From DYFT01 sp041695085 (GTDB taxonomy: Bacteria > Bacteroidota > Ignavibacteria > UBA10030), in contig JBGFRO010000018.1 of assembly GCA_041695085.1 (NCBI GenBank), positions 62,001 to 126,000 on the forward strand: a stretch of 64,000 nucleotides of DNA. The letters run 5' to 3'. This document shows positions 44,462 through 53,974 of the stretch, piece after piece (the first letter of the stretch is position 1; every line of letters begins with the position of its first letter). The notes under the pieces were generated by a model. It worked only from the letters and a program-made list of their open reading frames with translations. It did no database searches and had not been told where the DNA came from. A program made the translations under genes and the position numbers.

Positions 44462-45877
44462 TTATGCGTGTCCTTTACCTGTCAACATCACATACAAGGT
44501 ATTGAAAAGAATCTTCAAATCCAGTCGCCACGACATATTCTCGATGTAGAAGAGATCGTACTTCAGTTTGAGACGAACGTCTTCGATCGATTCATCGTAC
44601 TTGTGCTTCACCTGTGCCCAGCCTGTGATGCCGGGTCGGACTTTCAGCCGGCGCTTGTACAGTGGTATCTCTTCTGCAAGCTTCTCGACGAAGAACGGAC
44701 GCTCCGGTCGCGGACCGACCAGACTCATATCCCCCCGCAATACGTTGATGAACTGAGGAATCTCATCGATGTGAATGCGGCGGATGATTTTTCCGACACG
44801 CGTAACGCGCGGATCCTTTTTGCTTGCCCACACCGGACCCGAGCTTTTTTCTGCATCTGCCGTCATCGAGCGAAACTTGTAGATCTTAAAAATTTTCCCA
44901 TTTTGCCCCACGCGCTCCTGCTTGTAGAACACCGGACCGCGCGAATCAAGTTTGATGGCAAGGGCAACAAGGAGCCAGAGAGGCGCGCCGACGACGAGAA
45001 TCAGGACGGAAACGACCACATCGAGCGCGCGCTTGAGCGATGCTTCCCACGGCTTCAAAATCTCCGGCATCACCTCGATCAGCGGCACGCCGTAAATGGA
45101 GTTGAGCCGCGCCTGCCCGCTGACGATGTCGTACATATCGGGCATGATTTTCATTCCAACTTCATGACCATCGCAGTAGCGGATGACCTCGAGCAGTTTG
45201 TCGTGTTCAGTCGAGTCGAGACCGATCAGGACTTCGCGAATATTGTAGCGGTCGATCAATGCCGGCATCTCTTCCACCGAACCAATCACCGGCACTCCTT
45301 TGTAACTCTTCAGCTTCGCTCTCTTTCCACCCGTCTGTTTCCTCACGGTGGCAAAGCCGACGAGCTTGTACCCCAACGCAGGATATTTCTGCACCATATC
45401 ACACAGTTCGTATGCTTTATGCGACCAGCCGACGATCACCGTATTGCGCGCTCCGATGCCCGCTTCGAGCAACCGTTTTTGAACCGCACGAATAATGAGT
45501 CGCCCGCCGCTGACGAAGAGAAACAACAAGGCCCAATAGGCGATGATGAGCGTGCGCAGACCCGGTTGTGGCGCCGTACCCTGATCATCCAGAAACACTA
45601 AAAAGAACAGAACAAGAACACCGATGGCCGTTGTGCGAAAGAGGGTGACGATCTCGTCGAGTCTTGATTGTGCGTACCACGAGCGATAGAGTCCGAAGAA
45701 CGCGAAGAGAAGGAGCCAGTAAACATAGATAACGGCCATGGGGAGCCACAGCTCTGGCTCGATCGGCGTTACGAACCAACCGCTCTTCACGCGCAGGTAA
45801 TAGTAGGCGAGGTAGGCGAGGTTGATGGTGAGAAAATCGAGAAACAGCAACAATATTTTTTCGACGCGAGCCGACAT
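44462..45877 (-). CDS. Undecaprenyl-phosphate sugar phosphotransferase (WbaP/WcaJ-like)
   Basis: The 471-residue protein has four to five N-terminal membrane helices, a CoA-binding-like middle domain (N-T-V-I-V-G-W-S-H-K) and a full phosphoglycosyl-transferase core: K-R-A-L-D-V-V-V-S, G-P-V-F-Y-K-Q-E-R-V-G, K-F-R-S-M, the catalytic D-E in I-H-I-D-E-I-P-Q and M-S-L-V-G-P-R-P. It attaches the first sugar-1-phosphate to undecaprenyl phosphate and starts assembly of the repeat unit at the inner membrane. It is the complete counterpart of the degraded C-terminal half at 37300. Confidence 0.95.
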   Translation of the reverse strand: MSARVEKILLLFLDFLTINLAYLAYYYLRVKSGWFVTPIEPELWLPMAVIYVYWLLLFAFFGLYRSWYAQSRLDEIVTLFRTTAIGVLVLFFLVFLDDQGTAPQPGLRTLIIAYWALLFLFVSGGRLIIRAVQKRLLEAGIGARNTVIVGWSHKAYELCDMVQKYPALGYKLVGFATVRKQTGGKRAKLKSYKGVPVIGSVEEMPALIDRYNIREVLIGLDSTEHDKLLEVIRYCDGHEVGMKIMPDMYDIVSGQARLNSIYGVPLIEVMPEILKPWEASLKRALDVVVSVLILVVGAPLWLLVALAIKLDSRGPVFYKQERVGQNGKIFKIYKFRSMTADAEKSSGPVWASKKDPRVTRVGKIIRRIHIDEIPQFINVLRGDMSLVGPRPERPFFVEKLAEEIPLYKRRLKVRPGITGWAQVKHKYDESIEDVRLKLKYDLFYIENMSWRLDLKILFNTLYVMLTGKGHA

Positions 45878-45917
45878 CAGGAAGAGCCTCTATTTTTCAT
45901 TGGCACTGCGCGTGCAT

Positions 45918-47132
45918 TCAACAATCCGCATACAGCTCTCTGTACGATTGAAGAATGCGCTCAAAGGGAAATTGTTGTTCCGCAACTTCACGGGCTCGCC
46001 TTCCCATCGCAAGCGTTCGATCACGGTTGGTACGGCCATCCATAATTGCCTCGACAACCCTGCTGGGATCGTTCGGGGGCACAACCCATCCAATATGATT
46101 CTCCCGTACCACCAACGCGAGCTCTGACTCTTCATCCGTGATGGCAAGAATCGGTTTCCCCGCCGCCATGCAGTTGTACATTCGACTCGGAATGGAAATG
46201 CCGGACATGCCGGGGATCATAGAGATCACTGCTACATCGCATGCATTGAGCAGCGTGTTGAGTTCCCTACGCGGTTGCGACGGGAGTACGGCGATATTGG
46301 AGAGCTTGAGCCGATTAACCTCCTTGAGGAGCCATTCCTTTCGGGCCCCTTTCCCTATAAAGAGAAGGTGTATGTCTTCACGCCCGTTCAACTGCCGCAT
46401 CGCCTCCAGCAACACCTCAAAACCCATCGAGCGCTGCATATTCCCCGAATTCTGGAGAACGAACTTGTCGGAGATGCCAAGTCGGTGAAGCAACTCATTC
46501 TCTTCGCGCGGCATCGGAACAATTTCCTCAACATCGGCCCAGTTCGTGATCAATACGGTTCGACGGTCGCCGGGAGGAAGCTTTTGCTCGACGCGCCGTT
46601 GCATGTCGCGACCGAGAACGATGATCCGCTCCACCCGCCTCAAGAGCCACGTCGCCACGGTGTTCAGTATCCGATCCACCATGCCGCCGGCTTTCACGAC
46701 TCCCGTCGGGATCAAAACCTCGGGGTAGAGATCCTCGATACGGAGCGTGCACTCGGCTCCCTTGATGCGACACGCCACAAAGGCAAACCATGGCAAAGAA
46801 GGCGGATTCGTAACAACTAATACCCGATCACCACGACGAAGACGCTGTACCGCCCGGAAAAACATCGAAACGCTTAACGTCACAAGATTGACGCTCCTTA
46901 ACAACAGGTTGTTTCTGTCGAACCGTGTGCCCGCACAACGCTCAATCGTTACGCCATTGCGCACTTCACGCGGAGGGAGTGTATCCGCCCCATCCGTCGG
47001 TGGGTATGCGCAAAGAACGAAGACGGGATGAGTGGGGGCGAGTCCCTCACAAATCCTCCCCAGAACATAGCCGGTACCGCTCTCTTCAGGATAATAATGT
47101 TCCGAAAGAACTACAATCCGTCGCTGCATCAC
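45918..47132 (-). CDS. GT4-family glycosyltransferase (WbuB-like)
   Basis: The 404-residue GT-B enzyme has the N-terminal pattern V-V-L-S-E-H-Y-Y-P-E-E-S-G-T-G-Y and a C-terminal nucleotide-sugar site with M-Y-N-C-M-A-A-G-K-P-I-L-A-I-T-D-E-E-S-E. This matches WbuB-like transferases of O-antigen and capsule clusters. It is cytoplasmic and membrane-associated. Its ATG overlaps the stop of the upstream glycosyltransferase by 4 bp, so the two are coupled. The sugar specificity is not readable. Confidence 0.92.
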   Translation of the reverse strand: MMQRRIVVLSEHYYPEESGTGYVLGRICEGLAPTHPVFVLCAYPPTDGADTLPPREVRNGVTIERCAGTRFDRNNLLLRSVNLVTLSVSMFFRAVQRLRRGDRVLVVTNPPSLPWFAFVACRIKGAECTLRIEDLYPEVLIPTGVVKAGGMVDRILNTVATWLLRRVERIIVLGRDMQRRVEQKLPPGDRRTVLITNWADVEEIVPMPREENELLHRLGISDKFVLQNSGNMQRSMGFEVLLEAMRQLNGREDIHLLFIGKGARKEWLLKEVNRLKLSNIAVLPSQPRRELNTLLNACDVAVISMIPGMSGISIPSRMYNCMAAGKPILAITDEESELALVVRENHIGWVVPPNDPSRVVEAIMDGRTNRDRTLAMGRRAREVAEQQFPFERILQSYRELYADC

Positions 47133-48385
47133 TGACCGGTCTGTTCTAAAAAATGAGAATTCCCGCCTGGAGACGAAGGAGAGTAGCGTGCTAACCGCAT
47201 TGCTCTCACTTTTTCGTACACGGTCTCGAGTTGTTGGGCGATGCGTTTCCAGCGATAGCGCTGTTCTACAAGGAGGCAGGCATTCTGCGCCAGTCGCTCA
47301 GAAAGGGAGTGGTTTTGCAGAAGCCGGACCACTGCCCTTGCAAACTCTTCCTCCGTGTCGGCCCGGAGATAATGAACCCCGTCTTCACAGTCAATTCCTT
47401 CCGCACCGATGCTCGTGCTGACGACTGGGACGCGAAGAGCGAAGCTCTCTAAGATCTTTAACCGCATTCCACCCCCCACTCGCAGAGGAACCACGGCAAT
47501 CTGATATCGAGGGAGTTCCTCTTTGATATCGGGAGCAAATCCCCGCACAACGATCCTTCCTCCTTCCTTTGTTACGATCGAAGAAGGAATCTCCTTACCA
47601 AACACATAGAGGGTAGTTTTTGGTGCTTGAGCTGTGATACGTGGAAAGATTCGAGCCACAAACCAATCCAACGCATCACGATTCGGCGCCCAGTCAAAAC
47701 TGCCGAACATAACGACGGAATCTGGAATCTGATCCTGCCGACGCCTACTTTCAAAGAAGCTATCATCTACTCCTGCAGGAACAACCTCGATATGCGCGCA
47801 GGGAGCCAGTGCAGAAAGTCTCTTACCGTCTTCATCCGTAATCACGCAACAGGCGTCGCAGATACTCGCCTGCCGAGATTCGTAGAAGCGCATGCGACGG
47901 GCCTGGAGCTGAACCCATTGACGAAGCAGCGGCATGCGAACCTGCTCCGAGAAACGCTCGACGATGGTGCTCTCAACGTTGTGTTCACGCAAAACAAAGG
48001 GCGCATCCGAGAGCGTCCGGCATTGATCCGCATACTGCGCCATATGGAGATGGTCGGCATGCACAATGTCAAACGGGGAGCGACGGAGCAATTCCGTTAA
48101 GCGTTGTCGATACGCAGCAGAGTTGTATTTCTCGATGCTGTAGGGAATCGGATAAAACAAGTTCCTGATTGCTCCAGGGAGTGAGTTTTTGTTGGAGTGT
48201 GGCACTCGGATCAACTCGCAAAACTCCTCTAACGGTCGCGCATCGACGTCCGGTGTGCGGTCAAGCGCTAACATCGTTACGGTATGTCCCCTCTCCGCGA
48301 GGTGTTTGGTAATGTTGAAGATACCGACCTTTCCCCCGTCAGAGAGTGGATACGGAACCTGCGGTGTTAGTTGGAGAATGCGCAT
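47129..48385 (-). CDS. GT4-family glycosyltransferase
   Basis: The 418-residue GT-B enzyme begins R-I-L-Q-L-T-P-Q-V-P-Y-P-L-S-D-G-G and has a donor-site region P-L-R-V-G-G-G-M-R-L-K-I-L-E-S-F-A, the E-x7-E-like signature of the family. It has no membrane helices. It lies between the GME-like epimerase gene (37 bp upstream) and the WbuB-like gene (4-bp overlap). Substrates are unknown. Confidence 0.92.
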   Translation of the reverse strand: MRILQLTPQVPYPLSDGGKVGIFNITKHLAERGHTVTMLALDRTPDVDARPLEEFCELIRVPHSNKNSLPGAIRNLFYPIPYSIEKYNSAAYRQRLTELLRRSPFDIVHADHLHMAQYADQCRTLSDAPFVLREHNVESTIVERFSEQVRMPLLRQWVQLQARRMRFYESRQASICDACCVITDEDGKRLSALAPCAHIEVVPAGVDDSFFESRRRQDQIPDSVVMFGSFDWAPNRDALDWFVARIFPRITAQAPKTTLYVFGKEIPSSIVTKEGGRIVVRGFAPDIKEELPRYQIAVVPLRVGGGMRLKILESFALRVPVVSTSIGAEGIDCEDGVHYLRADTEEEFARAVVRLLQNHSLSERLAQNACLLVEQRYRWKRIAQQLETVYEKVRAMRLARYSPSSPGGNSHFLEQTGQ

Positions 48386-48422
48386 GCGGACTCGTAGCGA
48401 CTGTGTTGTGTCCGTCTGTTCC

Positions 48423-49406
48423 TCACGCTACGATCTTCTCTCGTTTCGCCGCTTTCACTTGTCGTTCGATCCATCGGTATGTTTTCTCCAACCCTTCACG
48501 AAGAGACATAGAGGGAGCCCATCCAAGTCGCTCACGGATGAGCCGGTTATCGGAGTTCCTTCCCCGCACGCCGGTCGGACCCGGCACGTGCCGAATCGTC
48601 AGCCGCTTTCCCGCGATCTCGGCAACCAGTCCAACCAGCTGATCAATCGTCACCATCTCTTCCGATCCTATGTTGACCGGACCGGTGAAGTCTGAGCGTG
48701 TCAGGCGCGTCGTTCCATCGAGACATTCGTCGATATACAGAAAAGACCTGGTTTGCTTCCCGTCACCCCAGATTTCAATTTCGCCACCGTCATTCGCCTC
48801 TGCGACTTTCCGGCAAATGGCGGCCGGAGCCTTTTCTCTTCCACCTGTCCACGTTCCTTCCGGACCGAAGATGTTGTGGTATCGAGCGATCCGCACTTGA
48901 AGACCGTGATTGCGATAGTAGGAGAGATAGAGCCGTTCACTGAAGAGTTTTTCCCAACCATACTCGCTGTCAGGCTCGGCAGGATAAGCAGAATCTTCCG
49001 AGCATTTCGGGTTTTCCGGATCTTGCTGATTATAGGTCGGATACATGCAAGCGGAGGAGGAGTAGAAAACGCGACCGACGTTGTGCCTACGACAGAGTTC
49101 GACAACATTTACATTGATGCTGGCGGAGTTGTGCATCACATTGGCATCGTGGTCGCCGGTAAAAATGTACCCTGCACCCCCCATGTCGGCTGCGAGCTGG
49201 TACACCTCATCGAACGTGCGATCGAGCACCTGTTTGCAGAATTGCTGATCGCGGAGATCGCCGATCAGAAACTCATCCGCCGCGGTGGGACTGAACTCCG
49301 GGTATTTCAGATCGGCGCCCCTTACCCAGAATCCCTCCGCTTTGAGACGTTTCACCAAATGCGACCCGATGAATCCACCGGCGCCTAATACAAGAGCTGT
49401 GTTCAA
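48423..49406 (-). CDS. NAD-dependent sugar epimerase, GDP-mannose 3,5-epimerase-like
   Basis: The 327-residue extended short-chain dehydrogenase has V-L-G-A-G-G-F-I-G-S-H for NAD, S-S-S-A-C-M-Y-P and the catalytic Y-G-W-E-K. Several blocks are close to plant GDP-mannose 3,5-epimerase as I know it: D-M-G-G-A-G-Y-I, W-T-G-G-R-E-K-A-P-A-A-I-C-R-K, G-D-G-K-Q-T-R-S-F-L-Y-I-D-E-C and G-P-T-G-V-R-G-R-N-S-D-N. It would turn GDP-mannose into GDP-L-galactose or a related hexose for the glycan. The 211 bp between it and the beta-helix gene contain a relic of that gene's tail. Confidence 0.9.
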   Translation of the reverse strand: MNTALVLGAGGFIGSHLVKRLKAEGFWVRGADLKYPEFSPTAADEFLIGDLRDQQFCKQVLDRTFDEVYQLAADMGGAGYIFTGDHDANVMHNSASINVNVVELCRRHNVGRVFYSSSACMYPTYNQQDPENPKCSEDSAYPAEPDSEYGWEKLFSERLYLSYYRNHGLQVRIARYHNIFGPEGTWTGGREKAPAAICRKVAEANDGGEIEIWGDGKQTRSFLYIDECLDGTTRLTRSDFTGPVNIGSEEMVTIDQLVGLVAEIAGKRLTIRHVPGPTGVRGRNSDNRLIRERLGWAPSMSLREGLEKTYRWIERQVKAAKREKIVA

Positions 49407-49544
49407 TTCATCCTCCCTTTCTCAGAATTCAAGCTTTCTATTTGTAATATCAGCCTCAACAGTCGCTCTCCCTCTCGCATTTGCTCTGGAGCCTTTCAAG
49501 GGTGGGGCGAAATTAGCCGCCGCCATGTCCCGATGCCGTGCATT

Positions 49545-49618
49545 CAACCCGAAGGATGAATGCTCGGACGCTGGTGACGAGAGGTGGTGCTTCGTTTTGG
49601 TATGAATTCTTTGCACAC
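49545..49618 (-). other. Relic of the C-terminal tail of the beta-helix protein
   Basis: Read in frame beyond the TAG at 49619-49621, this stretch gives V-C-K-E-F-I-P-K-R-S-T-T, matching the tail A-S-K-E-V-M-P-K-R-E-T-A of the paralogue at 52622. The paralogue has TGG (Trp) where this gene has TAG, so the tail was lost by a nonsense change. Confidence 0.65.
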
Positions 49619-50803
49619 CTACACAATGTTTCCAATTGCATCACGCCAATTTGAACCGTCGGAGACATTCAACTTGTTTGTTGTGCTGTTTCGTATGATG
49701 CTGCCAGGGGGAACAGAACTGGCCGAGGGACGGGTGGAATCGGAGTAAGTGGGAACGCGATAGACACTTTGTCCAATGCCAGGACTGTGCTCGATATAAC
49801 CTATCGCAGGACGCGTGTCGTTTGAACTTCTCAGATTTGCGCCAATCAGTACTCCATCATTCACAACTGGCGCTTTATAAAAAACCGCGGACGAGCCAGA
49901 TTTGACTCCAAACCAATTTGCAATCAGGCTAATGGAGTTGATTCCCACACTATCAGCTGTATCCACGCCTGTATTGCTAATTTCTACAAATCTAGATCCG
50001 AACACCCCGATAACAGCAACAAAGGTCCCCGACGCAACATAGACGCCACTTGCCAGATCTTCAAGGTGACACCCGAACATAGTAATACCGTTAGAATCCT
50101 TCCCAACAAAGACACCGATCGAGCCACCGGCTGCACCAGTTCTCTGGTGCCCCATACTGACACCAAAAAGCGATAAGTCTGCAGTTCCTGTGCCTGTTGC
50201 GCCATCACAAGAGATATGATACTGGTTTCCAATGTAGAAGCCGCCGAATACTTTTACTTGTCCAGTGCTTTTAGCTGTTGTTGTAGTTTCGCATCGAAGA
50301 GCCACGTTATTTCCTCCACATTGGCAATTATCAATGACAATATCGAAGCAATTCTTGAGTGAAATGGCTCTCGAGAAGTTCGATGCGTCCACATCTTCGA
50401 TCTTTATGTGCCATACAAACCCATTGTTGACTGTTGGATAATCATCAAGAACTTCGAGTGCAATCCCAGTGCCGTTACCATCACTAACCCCATCAGCGTT
50501 CCTGAATCTCATACCGTTAATGCTCACGTTAGTGATGGTTGGCGTGTTCGATGTGTTTTTGATACGAAGAAGGGGTGAGGGGTTCCCGTTACTGCTCGGT
50601 TTGATTAAGGCTCCCCTTCCAAGGATCTGGACGTTGCTTCGGGTTAATTCAACTGTTGTTGTAAGAGTGTAGTCCGCGTTAACGATCAATGTATCACCTT
50701 CTTGCAAGTCATTCATTGCAGCCTGTAAGCTTGCATAATCAGCACTATACTTGATTTTTGGCACAGCCTGTAGCGGGTCGGATGTTTTTTGAAAGAATCC
50801 CAT
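49619..50803 (-). CDS. Parallel beta-helix protein, paralogue 1, without signal peptide
   Basis: The 394-residue protein starts at an ATG behind a strong AGGAGG. It has no signal peptide. It begins I-K-Y-S-A-D-Y-A-S-L-Q-A-A and continues with short beta-strand repeats rich in N, G, V and I (V-I-D-N-C-Q-C, V-F-G-G-F-Y-I-G-N, M-F-G-C-H-L-E-D), the signature of a right-handed pectate-lyase-like beta-helix. The end, L-N-V-S-D-G-S-N-W-R-D-A, resembles C-terminal regions of phage tail or collar proteins. Its paralogue is at 52622 with one membrane glycosyltransferase gene between them. A surface-glycan lyase, glycan-modifying or spike-like role is possible. No catalytic residues are certain. An in-frame stop has removed a tail of about 25 residues. 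Confidence 0.8.
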   Translation of the reverse strand: MGFFQKTSDPLQAVPKIKYSADYASLQAAMNDLQEGDTLIVNADYTLTTTVELTRSNVQILGRGALIKPSSNGNPSPLLRIKNTSNTPTITNVSINGMRFRNADGVSDGNGTGIALEVLDDYPTVNNGFVWHIKIEDVDASNFSRAISLKNCFDIVIDNCQCGGNNVALRCETTTTAKSTGQVKVFGGFYIGNQYHISCDGATGTGTADLSLFGVSMGHQRTGAAGGSIGVFVGKDSNGITMFGCHLEDLASGVYVASGTFVAVIGVFGSRFVEISNTGVDTADSVGINSISLIANWFGVKSGSSAVFYKAPVVNDGVLIGANLRSSNDTRPAIGYIEHSPGIGQSVYRVPTYSDSTRPSASSVPPGSIIRNSTTNKLNVSDGSNWRDAIGNIV

Positions 50804-50935
50804 AGCACACCTCCTATCTTATTCTAAGAAATTCTATTGACCTCTCAATACACTGCAGAGCTACATCCCGGTCCTGAACGTAAATGCCATTCGTTGCTGG
50901 ATCTTCAACTGATGAGAGCGAACCAAAGACCTGCA

Positions 50936-52480
50936 TTACCGCCGCTTAAAGAGCACAAAGCGGGGAAAACGACGAGCAATCTCGTAACGCATACGGAAAT
51001 CCTGCGAACTCATAAGAATTCGACCATCCGGATGAGTTGGTTGTGGATCTCCTGATTCCAGTGAATCATACGCTTCCACCATCACAAGGCAAAAATCGGG
51101 ATTTCTGGCGAAAAAATAATCCGTTGTCAGTTTGGATGTATGAATTCCTGGCATCATGGCAATATTTCTATCCATCAGCCCAAAATTATCCATAATACGA
51201 ATATCAGGATTGAAATACGGAATCAAACCGCATTCCCCCAACGCAAGCAGTGAATTTGCTGGGATCAACTCCTGCAATCTCTTCGCGACATGATAATGAT
51301 ACCTCGCACTATACCAAGTGATCTCCTTAAACCCCGTGGGATACTCATGCAGTGCGCGTACCAATCTGCGTTCGTTGAAAAACGATCCTCCTGCCAAGAA
51401 AAGAACAAGAGAAACAACTATCCATCTCGACACGCTCACCGATAAACTCTTCTGGAGCAGAATAAGAGCAGCAATCGTCATGACCCAAAGAATTGGCATA
51501 ACAGGAACGAGAAATCGATATCCGGGCATCCAATCACCACCAGAAGTAGCAGCAAACAAAATAAAAGCTGCTGAAAAAAAAGCTAAGAACTTCCAGTGAA
51601 TTCCTCGTCGAACTAGCGACGGTAATGCGAGATATGAGATCCCGAGCACGCCGGTCGTCGAGATCAAACCGCCCAGAGCGTATTTCATTCCATTAATATG
51701 TTGCTGCAACGCCCAGCCTACTTTTGCATTCACTGTGTTCGGCAAAAGTGCATCATAATAGTTCCATCGCCAGAGGAGCTGCACCCCGTAGATGATTACG
51801 GTCGGAACAGCAGAAACGACAAGTGCCTTTCGAGTTCTTTCCGGAAGAAAGAGCGATGTTACAGCAACAGTCAACGCCCAGATGAAGATTTGCTCAGGTC
51901 TCACCCAGCTCAAGAATCCGAACGCAACACTGCCCGCGTAGAACAAGGGCCTCGAGAAGCTGCCCGTCTTTTCTAATCGTTGGAGAGCGAGAAAGTAGAG
52001 GGTGGCAGCAACGGTCGCCACCAACGCGCAGAGAGACGTTTCAAGTCCAGCAACGGACCAGAGGGAAAATGAAAAGGTGGCTCCCGTACCCAAGACGGCA
52101 AGCGATAACATCCATCCATCGTTTTCGAAAGCTTCCACCCTCTTCAACAAAATCGTAAAGTAAGCAAGAACAATGAGTGTACAGAATCCAAAAAAGATGC
52201 CCGCAAGTTTCGCCGCTTGGACGAGAGCGAAGTCAAACTCGTTTTGTGAAATACCGGCTTTCACGAAAAACGACAGCATGATCGTCCATGGGAGGCTCGA
52301 ATATCCTTCGACGAACTCCCCCTCGTTAAAAACGAGCCCTTTCCCTTTCACAAAATTTTCGGCATAACGCATTGGAATAAACGTATCATCAACCGTAAAG
52401 TTGATAGAGTCGATACTCCCAATCACAAATAGCAAAAATCCTGTTCCGATGATACTCTTTTCAAGAGAAGACAACTTCAT
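50936..52480 (-). CDS. GT-C membrane glycosyltransferase (GT39/AftB-like)
   Basis: The protein has 514 residues from the ATG at 52480, preferred because AGGAAG precedes it. About 11-12 membrane helices are visible. The first periplasmic loop carries T-V-D-D-T-F-I-P-M-R-Y-A-E-N-F and G-L-V-F-N-E-G-E-F-V-E-G-Y-S-S, the pattern of AftB-type polyprenyl-phosphosugar-dependent transferases; the D-D pair is the presumed catalytic site. The C-terminal 120 residues form a soluble domain (L-A-L-G-E-C-G-L-I-P-Y). It should add a sugar from a lipid carrier outside the inner membrane. It is flanked by the two beta-helix genes. Confidence 0.88.
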   Translation of the reverse strand: MKLSSLEKSIIGTGFLLFVIGSIDSINFTVDDTFIPMRYAENFVKGKGLVFNEGEFVEGYSSLPWTIMLSFFVKAGISQNEFDFALVQAAKLAGIFFGFCTLIVLAYFTILLKRVEAFENDGWMLSLAVLGTGATFSFSLWSVAGLETSLCALVATVAATLYFLALQRLEKTGSFSRPLFYAGSVAFGFLSWVRPEQIFIWALTVAVTSLFLPERTRKALVVSAVPTVIIYGVQLLWRWNYYDALLPNTVNAKVGWALQQHINGMKYALGGLISTTGVLGISYLALPSLVRRGIHWKFLAFFSAAFILFAATSGGDWMPGYRFLVPVMPILWVMTIAALILLQKSLSVSVSRWIVVSLVLFLAGGSFFNERRLVRALHEYPTGFKEITWYSARYHYHVAKRLQELIPANSLLALGECGLIPYFNPDIRIMDNFGLMDRNIAMMPGIHTSKLTTDYFFARNPDFCLVMVEAYDSLESGDPQPTHPDGRILMSSQDFRMRYEIARRFPRFVLFKRR

Positions 52481-52621
52481 CTCGTACTTCCTTAGCAATT
52501 GCTACCCAAAAAGAAGAATGGATTGATCACCTGATACGTTGTGACACTCAGCTACACACTCCGGTCAACATTGTGTAGAGGTTCTCACCGCGAGGCTCGT
52601 CCTGCAAGGGGTGGTCCAGGC

Positions 52622-53914
52622 TCATTTCACAAGAGGGCTGCCGATTTGTGCCGGCGACATGAATTCATCAGTTTGGGATGAAAGCACCGGCATCGTGATG
52701 AGGGCGGTTTCTCGTTTTGGCATGACTTCTTTGCTGGCCCACACAATGTTTCCATTGGCATCACGCCAATTTGAACCGTCAGAGATATTCAGCCTGTTCG
52801 TGGTAATATTAAAGATCGCAGTCCCCTTGGGGACGGCGCTCGCAGCTGGTCTATTCATGTTGCTGAATATGGGAAGCGGATAAATTTGATTGCTGTTTTG
52901 TTGGACCGCTGTCGATTCTGCAGAAGGGTACGCTGTCAGAGAATTAGCCGCTATCAGCAAACCGCCGCGGCCATCCGTGTCGATTTGAGGAATAGCCGTG
53001 AGATTCTTGGTGGGACTTCCGCTTCTCCAATTATAATTTCCTATAATGCAGGAAGCGTCGACATGCGGCTTTGCATTCCGCGTATCGATTGCATAATCCC
53101 CCTTAACTCCAAAAAAGTCGCTTCCCACAACCGAGACGACCATTGGTTCTGCGGAAGTATTATCCGGAAATTGCTCAGCAAAGTAGATGACATTTGTGAC
53201 ATCTTCGAAATGGCAACCAAAAACAAAAATTCCCCCTATCGGCTTCGCTACATAAACACTGATGTTGCCGCTTGTTGTACCGGTTCGATCATGGCCAAAT
53301 GTGACTCCGAAAAGTGCGATTTGACCCCGGTACACATTTGAAGGCCCAGCATCGTCAACTGAAATACCATAACTGTTCTTAATGAAAAATCCACCAGTCA
53401 CTTTGATCCCTCCTACGCCGTTCTGTACTAACTCTGGTCTCATTGCGATACCACAGTTCAGAATCTGACAGTTGTCGACTACGACATCAAAAGCATCCTC
53501 CATCAGAACACCTATTTGGAAATTGTCAATTGTGACATTTTGCAACTTAATATGATAGAGTCCAGATGCGAGGGTTTCCTTTAATCTAATAGCTCTACTT
53601 GAGCCGGTTCCTAAACTTTCTACGCTGTTCTCAAATCTAATTCCGTCGATAACCACATCGTTTACTATTTGCTTCTGGGTTCCAGGAGGAATCGGATCGT
53701 TGTTTATCTCGATCAAGGGAGCGTCCCAGGCTAAACCGCTTCCCTTTTGGATGACAGCGCCGCGTCCAAAAATGGTCACCTGTCTCTGCCTGAGATAGAC
53801 AGTTGAAGTAAGCGTTTCATTCAGATTCAGAAACAGTGTATCCTGCGGTAGAAGACTGTCAAAAGCCTGTTGTAAGGATGTATAATCAGTTCTGTATTTA
53901 ATTCTCTGTGGCAT
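52622..53914 (-). CDS. Parallel beta-helix protein, paralogue 2, without signal peptide
   Basis: The protein has 430 residues from the ATG at 53914, preceded by AGGGA. An ATG at 53932 is possible. It aligns along its length with paralogue 1: I-K-Y-R-T-D-Y-T-S-L-Q-Q-A, I-F-G-R-G-A-V-I, V-V-D-N-C-Q-I, F-G-V-T-F-G-H-D-R-T-G, V-F-G-C-H-F-E-D and L-N-I-S-D-G-S-N-W-R-D-A-N-G-N-I-V. It keeps the tail of about 35 residues lost in paralogue 1. There is no signal peptide, so it would be cytoplasmic or exported by an unusual route. A pectate-lyase-like fold is clear, but the activity is not. Confidence 0.8.
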   Translation of the reverse strand: MPQRIKYRTDYTSLQQAFDSLLPQDTLFLNLNETLTSTVYLRQRQVTIFGRGAVIQKGSGLAWDAPLIEINNDPIPPGTQKQIVNDVVIDGIRFENSVESLGTGSSRAIRLKETLASGLYHIKLQNVTIDNFQIGVLMEDAFDVVVDNCQILNCGIAMRPELVQNGVGGIKVTGGFFIKNSYGISVDDAGPSNVYRGQIALFGVTFGHDRTGTTSGNISVYVAKPIGGIFVFGCHFEDVTNVIYFAEQFPDNTSAEPMVVSVVGSDFFGVKGDYAIDTRNAKPHVDASCIIGNYNWRSGSPTKNLTAIPQIDTDGRGGLLIAANSLTAYPSAESTAVQQNSNQIYPLPIFSNMNRPAASAVPKGTAIFNITTNRLNISDGSNWRDANGNIVWASKEVMPKRETALITMPVLSSQTDEFMSPAQIGSPLVK

Positions 53915-53974
53915 GATTTGTTCCCTGCTCATTTCTGAATGAACATAAGTTCTTGTTTCGCACGATGCAATTCA

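Noticed and set aside
44339..45601. 420-codon plus-strand frame
   Set aside because: It is antisense to the WbaP-like gene, whose motifs are complete. The antisense residues show no family.
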